Counted from the first letter of the stretch, positions 1-9,001 are shown. The stretch: DNA of 64,000 nt from Ornithinibacillus bavariensis (GCF_050433565.1 NZ_JBNPWZ010000009.1:1-64000); one strand, 5' to 3'. Notes: a model not told the origin generated them from the letters alone. Made by a program: numbers and translations.

Positions 1-16
1 ACGGTCAATTCAAAAA

Positions 17-86
17 GCCCCTTTAGGGGCCACGTTGGTAAAGTGCCCTTATAGGGCGAAACTAAAACCGCCCGTTTTACGGGCGG
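17..86. terminator. Three consecutive short GC-rich hairpins
   Basis: Three tight inverted repeats follow one another: GCCCC/GGGGC at 17-21 and 26-30, GCCC/GGGC at 45-48 and 54-57, and CCGCCCG/CGGGCGG at 68-74 and 80-86, each with a 4-5 base loop. None has a long U-run, although the third is followed by an A/T-rich stretch. They probably mark the 3' end of a transcript from left of the window, but a small structured RNA is also possible. Confidence 0.5.
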
Positions 87-231
87 ATAATTATTATGGT
101 TTAAATTTTTTCTATTGATGAATTAGAAATAATTTTTAAAAAATAAAGTAAAAGTTGTAGCAATTTATTTCGGAAACCGCTATATTAGTAATTACGTTAT
201 AGAAAATACTTCTTGGGGGAGGGGATTTAGA

Positions 232-1980
232 ATGGATACATTTAAAAAGCTAATAGAGTTTTACTGGCCTTATAGAAAGTATTTTTATGCTTCATTATTC
301 TTTTTATTTTTTGTAACGGTCATAACGGTTGTGTATCCGATAATTTTGCAGTTAACGATTGACGAAGTAGTCGCAAAAGAGAGATATGACTTAATTCCAT
401 GGATTTCATCCATCTTCGTCGTTCTAATGCTGATTAAAGGAATAGCTACATTTTATCATCAATATTTAGGTGACCTTTTTGGAGTCAGTGCAGTGTATGA
501 GGTTCGTGATGCACTGTATAAGAAGCTGCAGGTATTGTCTTTTAAGTATTATGATAATGCAAAAACCGGGGATATTATGTCTCGATTAACATCAGATGTG
601 GAAGGATTTCGTTTCTTCCTATCGTTTGGCTTTGCGGAACTTATCCGGATTGTTCTATTAATTGGTATTAGTTTAAGTGTTATGTTTTATTATTCCATAC
701 CACTCACATTGGTTACCATGGCTGCTATGCCATTCCTCATAATAGTAGTTATGAGGTTTGAAAAGAGAGCCCATCCTGCCTTTCGCGGAATCCGTAAGTC
801 TTTTGGAAAACTAAACACAAGGGTACAAGAGAATATAAGTGGGATGCAAACAGTGAAGTCCTTATCACGTGAGGATTTTGAAATTGATAGGTTTTCAACC
901 AGTAATGATGACTATCGAAAAAACTATATTAGCACATCGGAATTATGGGCGAAATTCTTCCCACTTATGGAATTTATCGGGAATGTTTGTGCAGTAGCGT
1001 TGCTTGCTTATGGAGGATTCCTTGTTATTGATGAGACATTAGCACTTGGTGAGCTCGTTGCCTTTTTTAGTTTAGTATGGTATATCATGGGACCATTAAT
1101 GAATGTTGGTTATGTGGTGAATATGTTCTCACAAGCAAAAGCTTCTGGAGAACGATTAAGAGAAATTTTAGAAGCAAAAGAAGATATTGTTGAAAAGGAT
1201 AATCCAATAACTACTCCGATTAAGGGGCATGTTACATTTCACAATGTTACGCTCACATATACAAAAGATGATGACTCCGCACTTAAAAATATTAGCTTTG
1301 ATGCACCACCAGGTAAGACAATTGGCTTAATAGGGGCAACTGGATCAGGTAAGACTAGTATCACACAATTAATTACTAGGTTTTATGAGCCAGAAGCCGG
1401 TGATGTACTTGTAGATGGAAGACCAGTAACAGATTATAGTATTAAGACATTAAGGAAGCACATTGGCTACGTTTTACAAGAGTCCTTCTTGTTCTCAACA
1501 ACAATTAAGGAAAATATTGCTTATGGTAATCCAGAAGCTACAGATGAACAAATTGTTGATGCAGCTAAACGAGCACAGGCCCATGACTTTATCATGGAAA
1601 TGCCAAAGGGTTATGATACCTTATTAGGGGAAAGAGGAATGGGGTTATCCGGAGGTCAGAAACAACGAATTGCAATTGCCCGTGCTATATGTACTGACCC
1701 TAGTATTCTAGTCCTTGACGATGCAACATCAGCAGTAGATATGGAAACGGAATTCCAGATACAGAAGGCATTAAAAGAAGTTATGAAAGACCGTACGTCA
1801 TTTATCATTGCGCACCGTATCTCGTCTTTAAAGCATGCTGATGAGATAATTGTGTTAGATGATGGGGAAGTAGTAGAACGTGGTACACATGAACAATTAT
1901 TATCAAATAATGGTGTATATAAGCGAATTTATAGTATCCAATATCAAGACCATGACGCCATTATGAATGCTGTCAATTAA
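232..1980 (+). CDS. Heterodimeric ABC exporter subunit with degenerate Walker B
   Basis: Type IV ABC exporter half-transporter of 582 aa: a six-helix membrane domain (about residues 1-310) followed by a nucleotide-binding domain. Walker A is GATGSGKTS near residue 368, the signature is canonical LSGGQ near 472, and Walker B reads LVLDDATS near 495, with Asp where the catalytic Glu is expected. That Asp is typical of the degenerate half of heterodimeric exporters such as BmrCD or LmrCD. A strong Shine-Dalgarno (GGGGGAGGGG) precedes the ATG. The next gene is its partner, 13 nt downstream. Multidrug or lipid-linked export is the family expectation; the substrate cannot be read from sequence. Confidence 0.9.
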   Translation: MDTFKKLIEFYWPYRKYFYASLFFLFFVTVITVVYPIILQLTIDEVVAKERYDLIPWISSIFVVLMLIKGIATFYHQYLGDLFGVSAVYEVRDALYKKLQVLSFKYYDNAKTGDIMSRLTSDVEGFRFFLSFGFAELIRIVLLIGISLSVMFYYSIPLTLVTMAAMPFLIIVVMRFEKRAHPAFRGIRKSFGKLNTRVQENISGMQTVKSLSREDFEIDRFSTSNDDYRKNYISTSELWAKFFPLMEFIGNVCAVALLAYGGFLVIDETLALGELVAFFSLVWYIMGPLMNVGYVVNMFSQAKASGERLREILEAKEDIVEKDNPITTPIKGHVTFHNVTLTYTKDDDSALKNISFDAPPGKTIGLIGATGSGKTSITQLITRFYEPEAGDVLVDGRPVTDYSIKTLRKHIGYVLQESFLFSTTIKENIAYGNPEATDEQIVDAAKRAQAHDFIMEMPKGYDTLLGERGMGLSGGQKQRIAIARAICTDPSILVLDDATSAVDMETEFQIQKALKEVMKDRTSFIIAHRISSLKHADEIIVLDDGEVVERGTHEQLLSNNGVYKRIYSIQYQDHDAIMNAVN

Positions 1981-1993
1981 AGGGGGGAAAAGC

Positions 1994-3835
1994 ATGTCAA
2001 GCAAGGGAGCACAAATAGAGAATAAACGACATTTAAAACGATTTTATTATACAGTGGATCAAGCAATTGAGAAGCCCTTTAACTGGAAGCAAATGTGGCG
2101 ATTACTATACTATTTAAAGCCTTATACGAAAACCTATTTATTAGGTGCAATTATTGCGATGATCGTGTCAACAGCAATTCGCTTAGCGATACCTATCTTA
2201 ATTGGTAAAGCTGCAATTGATATCGCTATCGCTAAAAAAGATACTACTTTGTTACTATACTTAGTTATTACGATTGGTATTCTTTATTTACTTAGCTATG
2301 TCGCCAACTATTTTCGAATAAAATGGGTAAATTTATTAGGACAAAATGTTATATATGATTTGAGGCAGCATTTGTTTACCCATGTTCAGGGGCTATCGAA
2401 TAATTTCTTTGATTCCAAATCGGCTGGTTCTATTCTAGTTCGAATCATGAATGATACAAACTCTTTACAGGAGCTATTCTCAAGTGGGATAATCAATCTC
2501 TTAATGGATATTGCGACATTACTGGGAATTGTAACTATCTTAATTACACTAAGTCCAAAATTAGCCTTAGCTGTTATGGTAGTTATTCCACTCATGTTTT
2601 ATGTAACTACTGTTCTAAGAAGAAAAATACGTAGGACATGGCAAGAAGTTCGGATACAACAATCTCGGATGAATTCCCACCTTAACGAAAGTATCCAAGG
2701 AATTCGTATTACACAGGCATTTACTCAGGAAAAAGAAAATACAGAGTTTTTTAATGGATTAAATACGGATACGTACAATGCTTGGGTTAGTGCAACGAAG
2801 AAAAGTGCAATGTTCCGTCCCTTTGTGGAAATGAGTAATGCTATAGGTACAGTCATTTTGATCGTATTCGGGGCACATCTTATCATTCTCGGCCCTTCTA
2901 ATGGAGGGATTGAGCTAGGTACCTTCGTATCCTTTGCGTTTTTCCTAGGTATGTTCTGGGATCCTATTTCTCGTTTGGGTCAAATGTATAATCAGCTCTT
3001 AGTAGCTATGGCTTCCTCGGAACGAATATTTGAATACCTAGATGAAAAACCTAATGTGGATGAGGTTGAAAATCCGTATGAATATCAGGAGATGAAAGGA
3101 CATATCGAATTTGACCATGTTCAATTTTCCTATGATGAGAACCGGATTGCCCTTCATGAGGTTTCACTAGAAATGAAGGCGGGTCAGACAATTGCATTAG
3201 TTGGGCATACAGGTAGTGGAAAATCAACCATCGCCAACTTAATTAGCAGATTTTATGACCCAACCAAAGGTCAGGTTAAGATTGATGGGCATAATTTACG
3301 TGATGTATCCTTAAATAGCTTACGAAAACATATTAGTGTCGTTTTACAAGATACCTTTATTTTCTCTGGTACTATTATGGATAACATACGATTTGGTAAT
3401 CCAAGTGCAACAGATGAAGAGGTAATTGAAGCAGCAAGAGTTGTTGGGGCTGATGATTTTATTGCACGGTTAGCAAAAGGTTATCAAACCGAGGTTGAAG
3501 AAAGAGGAAATATTCTGTCTGCAGGGGAAAGACAATTATTATCCTTTGCCCGAGCATTACTTGCTAATCCGAGTATCATCATTTTAGACGAAGCTACTGC
3601 AAGTATTGATACAGAAACCGAATTAAAAATTCAAGCAGCACTCCGGACGTTGCTGAAAGGAAGAACGGCAATCATTATTGCTCACAGGCTTTCCACCATT
3701 CGTGAGGCAGATAATATTTTTGTATTGCAGCAAGGGAAGATATTGGAAAGTGGTAATCATGAGCAATTGATGGAACAAAAGGGTGAATACTATGAATTAG
3801 TACGCTCCCAATTCCAAATGTTGGATGCCATTTAG
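1994..3835 (+). CDS. Heterodimeric ABC exporter subunit with catalytic Glu
   Basis: Second half-transporter, 613 aa from the chosen ATG. An in-frame ATG at 1967 lies inside the upstream gene, but the strong AAAGGGGGG motif at 1979-1987 is correctly spaced only for 1994. A membrane domain (about residues 40-350) is followed by a nucleotide-binding domain. Walker A is GHTGSGKST near residue 404, the signature is the non-canonical LSAGE near 509, and Walker B is ILDEATAS near 532 with the catalytic Glu. Together with its neighbour it forms one consensus ATP site (this Walker B with the partner's LSGGQ) and one degenerate site (the partner's Asp with this LSAGE). A hairpin terminator follows directly. 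Confidence 0.9.
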   Translation: MSSKGAQIENKRHLKRFYYTVDQAIEKPFNWKQMWRLLYYLKPYTKTYLLGAIIAMIVSTAIRLAIPILIGKAAIDIAIAKKDTTLLLYLVITIGILYLLSYVANYFRIKWVNLLGQNVIYDLRQHLFTHVQGLSNNFFDSKSAGSILVRIMNDTNSLQELFSSGIINLLMDIATLLGIVTILITLSPKLALAVMVVIPLMFYVTTVLRRKIRRTWQEVRIQQSRMNSHLNESIQGIRITQAFTQEKENTEFFNGLNTDTYNAWVSATKKSAMFRPFVEMSNAIGTVILIVFGAHLIILGPSNGGIELGTFVSFAFFLGMFWDPISRLGQMYNQLLVAMASSERIFEYLDEKPNVDEVENPYEYQEMKGHIEFDHVQFSYDENRIALHEVSLEMKAGQTIALVGHTGSGKSTIANLISRFYDPTKGQVKIDGHNLRDVSLNSLRKHISVVLQDTFIFSGTIMDNIRFGNPSATDEEVIEAARVVGADDFIARLAKGYQTEVEERGNILSAGERQLLSFARALLANPSIIILDEATASIDTETELKIQAALRTLLKGRTAIIIAHRLSTIREADNIFVLQQGKILESGNHEQLMEQKGEYYELVRSQFQMLDAI

Positions 3836-3837
3836 TG

Positions 3838-3877
3838 AAAAGAAGCAAATTTTCTACTTTGGAAATTTGCTTCTTTT
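3838..3877 (+). terminator. Intrinsic terminator of the ABC exporter operon
   Basis: Inverted repeat AAAGAAGCAAATTT (3839-3852) and AAATTTGCTTCTTTT (3863-3877) with a 10-base loop and T-rich 3' arm, just after the second ABC gene. Confidence 0.85.
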
Positions 3878-4087
3878 ATGTTGTACATTGTAATAGGGGA
3901 AGTTACTAGAACAGCATTGATTCGACATTTGATCTGCAAACTTCTTGATAAGTTATTAAAAATGTCAACGATTTTTGCAACGGGATCCCCTAGTTTTAGT
4001 TCTACATCTCCATAGGAGCATCTTGCACTTTTCTATTTCAATTGTTAAAGTAATAGATACAAGTGCGTTTGGTTTGGAGGAACAAGT

Positions 4088-4753
4088 ATGAAAAAAGAGT
4101 TTGCTGTTATTGGCTTAGGCAGATTTGGGGGGAGTATTTGTCAGGAGTTAAGTAAAGAGGGTATGGAAGTATTAGCAATTGACCGAGATGAAGAACGTGT
4201 TAATCAATATAAGAACATTGCATCTCATGCAGTGATTGCGGATTCTACCGATGAAACTACTTTGAAAGAGCTAGGAATTAAAAACTTCGATCACGTTATT
4301 GTGGCAATTGGAGATAATATACAGGCAAGTATTCTAACCACTGTAGTGCTTACAGAACTCGGAGTTGAAAAAATTACTGTTAAAGCTCAAAATGATTATC
4401 ATGCAAAAATCCTGCATAAAATCGGTGCCCATCAAGTAGTACATCCTGAACGAGATATGGGAAGAAGAATAGCCCATAGTATTATGTCTAATAATATAGT
4501 TGACTACTTAGAACTATCCGATGAGCACAGTATTGTAGAGGTAAAAGCAGGGAAGAAAATGATTGGTAAATCAATTATAGGACTTGACATTCGTGCAAAA
4601 TATGGTTGTACGGTTGTTGCTATTAAGCAGGGTAATCACATTAATGTATCACCAACCCCTGAAGACATTCTTAAAATAGGGGATATTTTAATAGTTGTCG
4701 GAGCAGATAAAGATATTGCTAGATTTGAAAGACAACTAGTCATAGATGAATAA
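4088..4753 (+). CDS. ktrC: K+ uptake regulatory subunit KtrC (RCK domain)
   Basis: Cytoplasmic gating subunit of a Ktr potassium channel, 221 aa, the length of B. subtilis KtrC. The N-terminal RCK_N Rossmann domain starts with the nucleotide-binding glycine motif GLGRFGGS (about residues 9-16) and an acidic residue after the second strand (AIDRDEE). The C-terminal RCK_C domain (about 135-221) is the part that binds c-di-AMP in this family. No membrane subunit (KtrB or KtrD) is nearby, so its partner is encoded elsewhere. Shine-Dalgarno GGAGG precedes the ATG. Placement beside rnjA matches the ykqB position in B. subtilis and supports KtrC over KtrA. Confidence 0.88.
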   Translation: MKKEFAVIGLGRFGGSICQELSKEGMEVLAIDRDEERVNQYKNIASHAVIADSTDETTLKELGIKNFDHVIVAIGDNIQASILTTVVLTELGVEKITVKAQNDYHAKILHKIGAHQVVHPERDMGRRIAHSIMSNNIVDYLELSDEHSIVEVKAGKKMIGKSIIGLDIRAKYGCTVVAIKQGNHINVSPTPEDILKIGDILIVVGADKDIARFERQLVIDE

Positions 4754-4816
4754 GAATTTAGAGCTTGTTTTGCCATAAAATTTCTATATAACCGTGTACG
4801 GTAGTAAAGAAAATTA

Positions 4817-4857
4817 AAAGGAAGTATCCGTTTCGATTTCGGATACTTCCTTTTTTT
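4817..4857. terminator. Bidirectional terminator between ktrC and rnjA
   Basis: Perfect 14-bp stem AAAGGAAGTATCCG (4817-4830) and CGGATACTTCCTTT (4840-4853), with A-run and T-run on opposite sides. It can end both the rightward ktrC and the leftward rnjA transcripts; the rnjA stop codon sits in the T-run. Confidence 0.9.
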
Positions 4858-6523
4858 ATACTTCCATAATGATTGGTAAAATCATAGGTCTGCGCTTTGT
4901 TTTTTCATATAGGAATGGTGCAATGGTATCGGTAATTTCATTTTTAATTTCCGACCACTGGGTTGTTTTACGCTCCATTACTTTATTTAAATGAGCTGAG
5001 ACCAACTTCTGTGCTTCGTTAATCATGTCCTCTGATTCACGCATATATACAAATCCTCGAGAAATAATATCAGGACCAGCTGCGATTTTGAATTCCTTCA
5101 TGTTTATACTTACTACTACGATAACCAAGCCTTCTTCAGAAAGGATTCGTCGATCTCGTAATACGATATTTCCGATATCACCTATTCCACTTCCATCTAC
5201 ATAGACAGAGCCAGAAGGAATTTTACCAGCTACTTGGGCACTATCTTTACTTAGAGCTAATACATCCCCATTATCCATAACAAAGGAATTCTCTAAATCT
5301 ATCCCACACATTTCAGCAAGTTTTGTATGTTCTACGATCATGCGATATTCACCGTGAATTGGTAAAAAGAATTTTGGTTTCATTAGTCGCAGCATTAATT
5401 TTTGTTCTTCCTGACTTCCATGTCCAGAGGTATGGATGTCATTAAGTTTACCATGAATTACTTCTGCTCCAGCACGATAAAGCAAATTAATAGTCTTTCC
5501 AACACTTATCGTATTCCCTGGGATTGGTGAGGAAGAGAATACAACTGTGTCGCCTGGTATAATTTGAATTTGCCTATGTGTACCATTTGCAATTCTTGAT
5601 AAAGCTGCCATCGGCTCACCTTGGGATCCGGTACAGAGAATGGTTACTTCATTTGCAGGAAGTCTATTAATTTCGTTCGCATCGATGAATGTGTCCTTAG
5701 GTGCTTGGATGTATCCAAGTTCTTGACCAAGTGTAATGGCAGATTCCATGCTACGTCCAAACACGGCTACTTTACGATTTGTTGCAACCGCTGCTTCTAC
5801 CATCTGCTGAAGTCGGTAGATATTGGAAGCGAAAGTAGCAAAGATAATTCTACCGGTAACACGGCTGAATATATCTTTAATATTTTCTCCGACAACCTTC
5901 TCAGACATGGTGAAGCCAGGTACCTCACTATTCGTGCTATCAGATAGTAGGCAGAGTACGCCTTCTTTACCTATTTCAGCCATTTTTGTTAAGTTCGCAG
6001 GATCTCCAACAGGGGTAAAATCAAATTTAAAATCCCCTGTATGAACAATATTACCTGGAGGTGTTTTAATAACAATCCCATAGGAATCAGGAATACTGTG
6101 CGTAGTACGGAAAAAGCTTACGGAAGTTTTACGGAATTTAATGACATCATCTTCTTGAATTGTAATTAATTTTGCATTTCTTAATAATCCATGTTCTTCT
6201 AATTTGTTTCGAATTAAACCTATTGCAAGCTTGCCAGCATAAATTGGAATATTTACTTCACGAAGTAAATAGGGAATACCACCGATATGATCTTCATGTC
6301 CATGAGTTACAAATAGTCCCTTGACTTTGTCTTGGTTTTGGATGATATACGTATAATCTGGAATAACATAATCAATACCAAGAAGCTCATCCTCAGGGAA
6401 TTTTATCCCTGCATCAATTAAAATAATTTCGTCTTGGAATTGAACACCATACGTATTTTTACCAATTTCACCGAGTCCGCCAAGTGCAAATACCGCTGCT
6501 TGATCATTTTTTACAAATTTCAT
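4856..6523 (-). CDS. rnjA: Ribonuclease J1
   Basis: Metallo-beta-lactamase/beta-CASP nuclease with 5'-3' exonuclease and endonuclease activity, central to mRNA turnover in Bacillaceae. It has 555 aa, the expected length. The metal-binding HxHxDH motif is HGHEDH at residues 74-79, followed by the lactamase motifs HTGDFKFD and LLSDSTN, with further family histidines in the HTSGHG and PIHGEYR segments. It lies 3 nt after rpoY, so the two are co-transcribed leftward. The start overlaps no other gene; a GGAG inside the end of rpoY is the likely ribosome site. In B. subtilis, GapA bound to the SR1P peptide enhances this enzyme, and SR1P is also encoded in this window. Confidence 0.96.
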   Translation of the reverse strand: MKFVKNDQAAVFALGGLGEIGKNTYGVQFQDEIILIDAGIKFPEDELLGIDYVIPDYTYIIQNQDKVKGLFVTHGHEDHIGGIPYLLREVNIPIYAGKLAIGLIRNKLEEHGLLRNAKLITIQEDDVIKFRKTSVSFFRTTHSIPDSYGIVIKTPPGNIVHTGDFKFDFTPVGDPANLTKMAEIGKEGVLCLLSDSTNSEVPGFTMSEKVVGENIKDIFSRVTGRIIFATFASNIYRLQQMVEAAVATNRKVAVFGRSMESAITLGQELGYIQAPKDTFIDANEINRLPANEVTILCTGSQGEPMAALSRIANGTHRQIQIIPGDTVVFSSSPIPGNTISVGKTINLLYRAGAEVIHGKLNDIHTSGHGSQEEQKLMLRLMKPKFFLPIHGEYRMIVEHTKLAEMCGIDLENSFVMDNGDVLALSKDSAQVAGKIPSGSVYVDGSGIGDIGNIVLRDRRILSEEGLVIVVVSINMKEFKIAAGPDIISRGFVYMRESEDMINEAQKLVSAHLNKVMERKTTQWSEIKNEITDTIAPFLYEKTKRRPMILPIIMEV

Positions 6524-6526
6524 AAC

Positions 6527-6736
6527 TTACACGTTCTCCAATTTAAAGTCTTCAGATTGCTTTTCGTATTCCAAATGTGCTTCATCTAATGGTTGGATTA
6601 ATTCGATGTTGTATCCGCGATCACTTAATTTTTTACGTACATCTTTTTGTGATTCGGCTTCTAGATAGAGCGACTTAGAACGCTCACGAATAGGTACCTC
6701 ATATGAGGACTCTTGGTAAATTACTTTGAATATCAT
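6527..6736 (-). CDS. rpoY: RNA polymerase epsilon subunit
   Basis: Small RNA polymerase-associated protein (YkzG/RpoY), 69 aa from the ATG encoding MIFKVIYQESSYEVPIRE. The frame stays open 24 codons further upstream, but family members begin MI(Y/F)KV and an AGGAG motif lies just before this ATG, so the shorter form is chosen. The conserved YNIE(L/F)IQP segment and the EYEKQSE tail are present. The rpoY-rnjA pair is conserved in Bacillus. The function is reported as structural or anti-phage-like; no catalytic residues are expected. Confidence 0.93.
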   Translation of the reverse strand: MIFKVIYQESSYEVPIRERSKSLYLEAESQKDVRKKLSDRGYNIELIQPLDEAHLEYEKQSEDFKLENV

Positions 6737-7143
6737 GTTATCTCTCCTGTCTCTCTCTTCAAAAAACTTTTTGCCAGAAAAGAATGTAAATCTACTTTTC
6801 CTGTACAAATGTATTTATTTTGTTCACATAAAGCATGATGAACGTTTTTTCTATTTTCTAATACTGATGTCAATGTACGAAAATAAAACTATTTAATCCT
6901 TGTTAAGTATTTCTATGTAACATATCCTATCGTCTAGTTTTCGACCATACATAGAGATATGTTCAATTCATTTTAATAAATAATCTTAAATGATAACTTA
7001 ACTATTTTTATAATTCCGCATCCGTTTCCGTTTACTATTCCTATGGTAATATTTTGGAACTTTACAAAATGGCAGGTTACAAATGTCAGATTTTCATTAT
7101 CGGTAGATTGGCTATTGTTTATACTACCTGCCATTAATTTTGC
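6737..7143. other. Intergenic region upstream of rpoY
   Basis: About 400 bases with no convincing gene. It should carry the leftward rpoY-rnjA promoter; TTGACA on the minus strand (6869-6874) is a possible -35, but I see no good -10 at the right distance. An inverted repeat lies at 7068-7135. A rightward open frame beginning at 7043 has no family resemblance and runs over the small leftward gene, so it is not called. Confidence 0.5.
7068..7135. repeat. Spaced 10-bp inverted repeat
   Basis: AATGGCAGGT (7068-7077) and ACCTGCCATT (7126-7135) form perfect arms separated by 48 bases, starting about 9 nt past the stop of the 28-codon leftward gene. There is no U-run. It could be a long-loop 3' hairpin of that gene's mRNA or a protein-binding site. 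Confidence 0.45.
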
Positions 7144-7230
7144 TTATTCTTTAAAAGTTGTCGGTACACGTCCCCGGCCTAAAAAATCTCTCCAACGCTT
7201 CTTAAGCTTTTCTTTTAGGCGACGCAACAT
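7144..7230 (-). CDS. Small basic peptide (28 aa)
   Basis: Leftward ORF of 28 codons. The peptide begins MLRRLKEKLKKRWRDFLG and ends VPTTFKE. A clean AGGAG (7242-7246) lies 11 nt before the ATG. About half of the first 20 residues are Lys or Arg, arranged as an amphipathic helix. Size and charge recall Fur-regulated basic peptides and other tiny RNA- or membrane-associated peptides, but I do not recognise the family. It lies between def and rpoY, where B. subtilis has ykrA. Conservation of the ORF in relatives would decide whether it is real. Confidence 0.5.
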   Translation of the reverse strand: MLRRLKEKLKKRWRDFLGRGRVPTTFKE

Positions 7231-7571
7231 AAGGACATACACTCCTTTCAGGAAGGTTAAAGAAAAGCACTATCAAGTTCTACCGTCCAATCCCTTGTAC
7301 TTATAGTATAGTATGGAATTAAAAAATTGGAAATAGAAATAAACAATTTCCTTAAAAATATTATTCAAACGGTTGACAGTAAATGAAAAGCTTCCCAATT
7401 TTGCTAGGTAATAAGGGCTAGTATCTAATGAGTATTCTCTTCATTTCCTGAAATTCTATACATAGCATGTAAACTAAAAAAAATGTCGGATACTTGCCTC
7501 ATGACATAAGTATAAATGGAACTAGGTATATAATAAAAGGACAACAGTTAGGGGGGACTGTTGCTGGAAAG
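7231..7571. other. Intergenic region between def and the small peptide gene
   Basis: About 340 bases with no gene I can support. It contains the def terminator at its right end and the ribosome binding site of the small peptide at its left end. The A/T-rich middle presumably holds the peptide's promoter, but I could not identify convincing -35 and -10 boxes. Confidence 0.45.
7537..7563 (-). terminator. Intrinsic terminator of def
   Basis: On the minus strand, CAACAGT and ACTGTTG arms (7542-7548 and 7557-7563) enclose a C-run loop and are followed by TCCTTTTATT. It lies 8 nt beyond the def stop. Confidence 0.65.
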
Positions 7572-8123
7572 CTAATCAATTGCTTTTGAATTTTCTGGTA
7601 TAGCAAATGGGTTTTGTTGATTGATATGGTCATAGAACATAACACCGTTTAAATGATCAATTTCATGCTGAAAAACGATTGCAGCATAATCCTTTAATCG
7701 AAGTTTTAACTGATTTCCCTCTATATCTGTCGCCTTCACAGTTATTCGTGCATGTCTAGGTACAAACCCTTCTACATTCCTATCCACAGATAGACAGCCT
7801 TCACCAACCGATAAATATGCCTTTTCAACGGAATGACTAACTATTTTAGGATTGAATAGGCCATAGCTATAAAGTTTCCCATTTGAATCTTCAAAATGAA
7901 CTGCAATCATTCTCTTTGATATACCGAGTTGAGGAGCAGCTAGTCCTACACCAGGCCGAAGATTATATTTTGCACATACCTTTTCATCTTGACTATTTAT
8001 AAGAAACTCAAGCATATCTTTTAATAAATTAGTTTCTTCTTCTGTTGGGGGTAACGCCACTTCCTTGGCCACTTCTCTTAAGGAAGGATGTCCTTCTCGA
8101 ACAACATCATCCATTGTAAGCAT
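7572..8123 (-). CDS. def: Peptide deformylase
   Basis: Removes the N-terminal formyl group from nascent proteins. It has 183 aa, the length of type II deformylases such as B. subtilis YkrB/DefB. All three signature motifs are present: GVGLAAPQ (residues 58-65), EGCLS with metal ligand Cys110, and QHEIDH with metal-binding His153 and His157 and catalytic Glu154. The long N-terminal helix insertion typical of type II enzymes is visible. It is transcribed leftward as a single gene and divergently from ykyA, as in B. subtilis. Confidence 0.96.
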   Translation of the reverse strand: MLTMDDVVREGHPSLREVAKEVALPPTEEETNLLKDMLEFLINSQDEKVCAKYNLRPGVGLAAPQLGISKRMIAVHFEDSNGKLYSYGLFNPKIVSHSVEKAYLSVGEGCLSVDRNVEGFVPRHARITVKATDIEGNQLKLRLKDYAAIVFQHEIDHLNGVMFYDHINQQNPFAIPENSKAID

Positions 8124-8334
8124 TTATTTCACTCCATCTCTTTTTTATATCATATTCTTACCGAATATACATTGTGCAATCAACTAAATAGTTTATCATA
8201 TATTTTGTGCTTCTGGCATAAATTTACCATGAGCAAGCTATTAAAATATAAATCCAGATAGCTATTTTTATGATATACTAAATGACAGTAATATAATCTA
8301 GCAATTGCAGCAGGCAAGAGGGGGATCATCAAAG

Positions 8335-8997
8335 GTGAAAATATCGAAATCATTTTTCATCATATGCTTTGGAATCCTACTATTCCTAGTAGGGTGTGGA
8401 GATAGTCCTGAAACACAAATTTATAACCATCTAGAAGAAGCTGTTCACCTGGAAGATGGATTTAAAAAGCAACAAGACGAGATAGCAGGATTGGAGAAGA
8501 AAGAACAAGATATTTACAAAGAAATTATTGAACTTGGTATTGATGAACTAGATAAAATTAAGCAATTATCACAGGAAGCAATTACTTCTATTGACAAGCG
8601 TTCTGAGAAGATCAAATTAGAGAAAGAAAGCTTAGATCAAGCAAAGGAAGAATTTGAGAAAACGAAGGACGTCATTGATAAACTAAAGGATACAGAGGTT
8701 AAAAAAGAAGCGACAACCCTATATGACACGATGGAAAAGCGCTATGATGCTTATCAGACTCTGAATAAGGTGTACAATGAATCCATAGACTTGGAAAAAG
8801 AATTATATGAAATGCTGCAAATAGAAGATCTACAACAAGAGGATTTGCAGGCACATATCGAAAAATTAAATGTTAAATACCAGGAAGTTATTAATGCCAA
8901 TGATTCATTCAATGAGCTTACAACGAAATACAACGAATTAAAGAAAGATTTTTATAAGATTGCCAATATAAATGTAAAGTATGTAGAGAATAAGTAG
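8335..8997 (+). CDS. ykyA: YkyA-like cell-wall-binding lipoprotein
   Basis: Predicted lipoprotein of 220 aa. A GTG start at 8335 is preferred over a TTG at 8305, because the signal peptide then begins VKISKSFF and the GAGGGGG motif sits about 10 nt upstream. The lipobox is FLVGC, giving a lipidated Cys. The rest is Lys/Glu-rich, helical and probably coiled-coil, without catalytic motifs. YkyA family members are described as putative cell-wall-binding lipoproteins. It stands between def and pdhA exactly as in B. subtilis and has its own terminator. Confidence 0.85.
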   Translation: MKISKSFFIICFGILLFLVGCGDSPETQIYNHLEEAVHLEDGFKKQQDEIAGLEKKEQDIYKEIIELGIDELDKIKQLSQEAITSIDKRSEKIKLEKESLDQAKEEFEKTKDVIDKLKDTEVKKEATTLYDTMEKRYDAYQTLNKVYNESIDLEKELYEMLQIEDLQQEDLQAHIEKLNVKYQEVINANDSFNELTTKYNELKKDFYKIANINVKYVENK

Positions 8998-9001
8998 GTG
9001 A

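Noticed and set aside
3880..4087. Possible c-di-AMP (ydaO) riboswitch before ktrC
   Set aside because: TAGGGGA/TCCCCTA arms exist, but I could not find the conserved ydaO core; the pairing order is also irregular.
5621..6044. Rightward ORFs inside rnjA
   Set aside because: Antisense shadows of a well-conserved enzyme; no ribosome sites or recognisable domains.
7043..7306. Rightward 87-codon ORF between rpoY and def
   Set aside because: No ribosome site or family likeness, and it runs antisense across the small basic-peptide gene and its inverted repeat.
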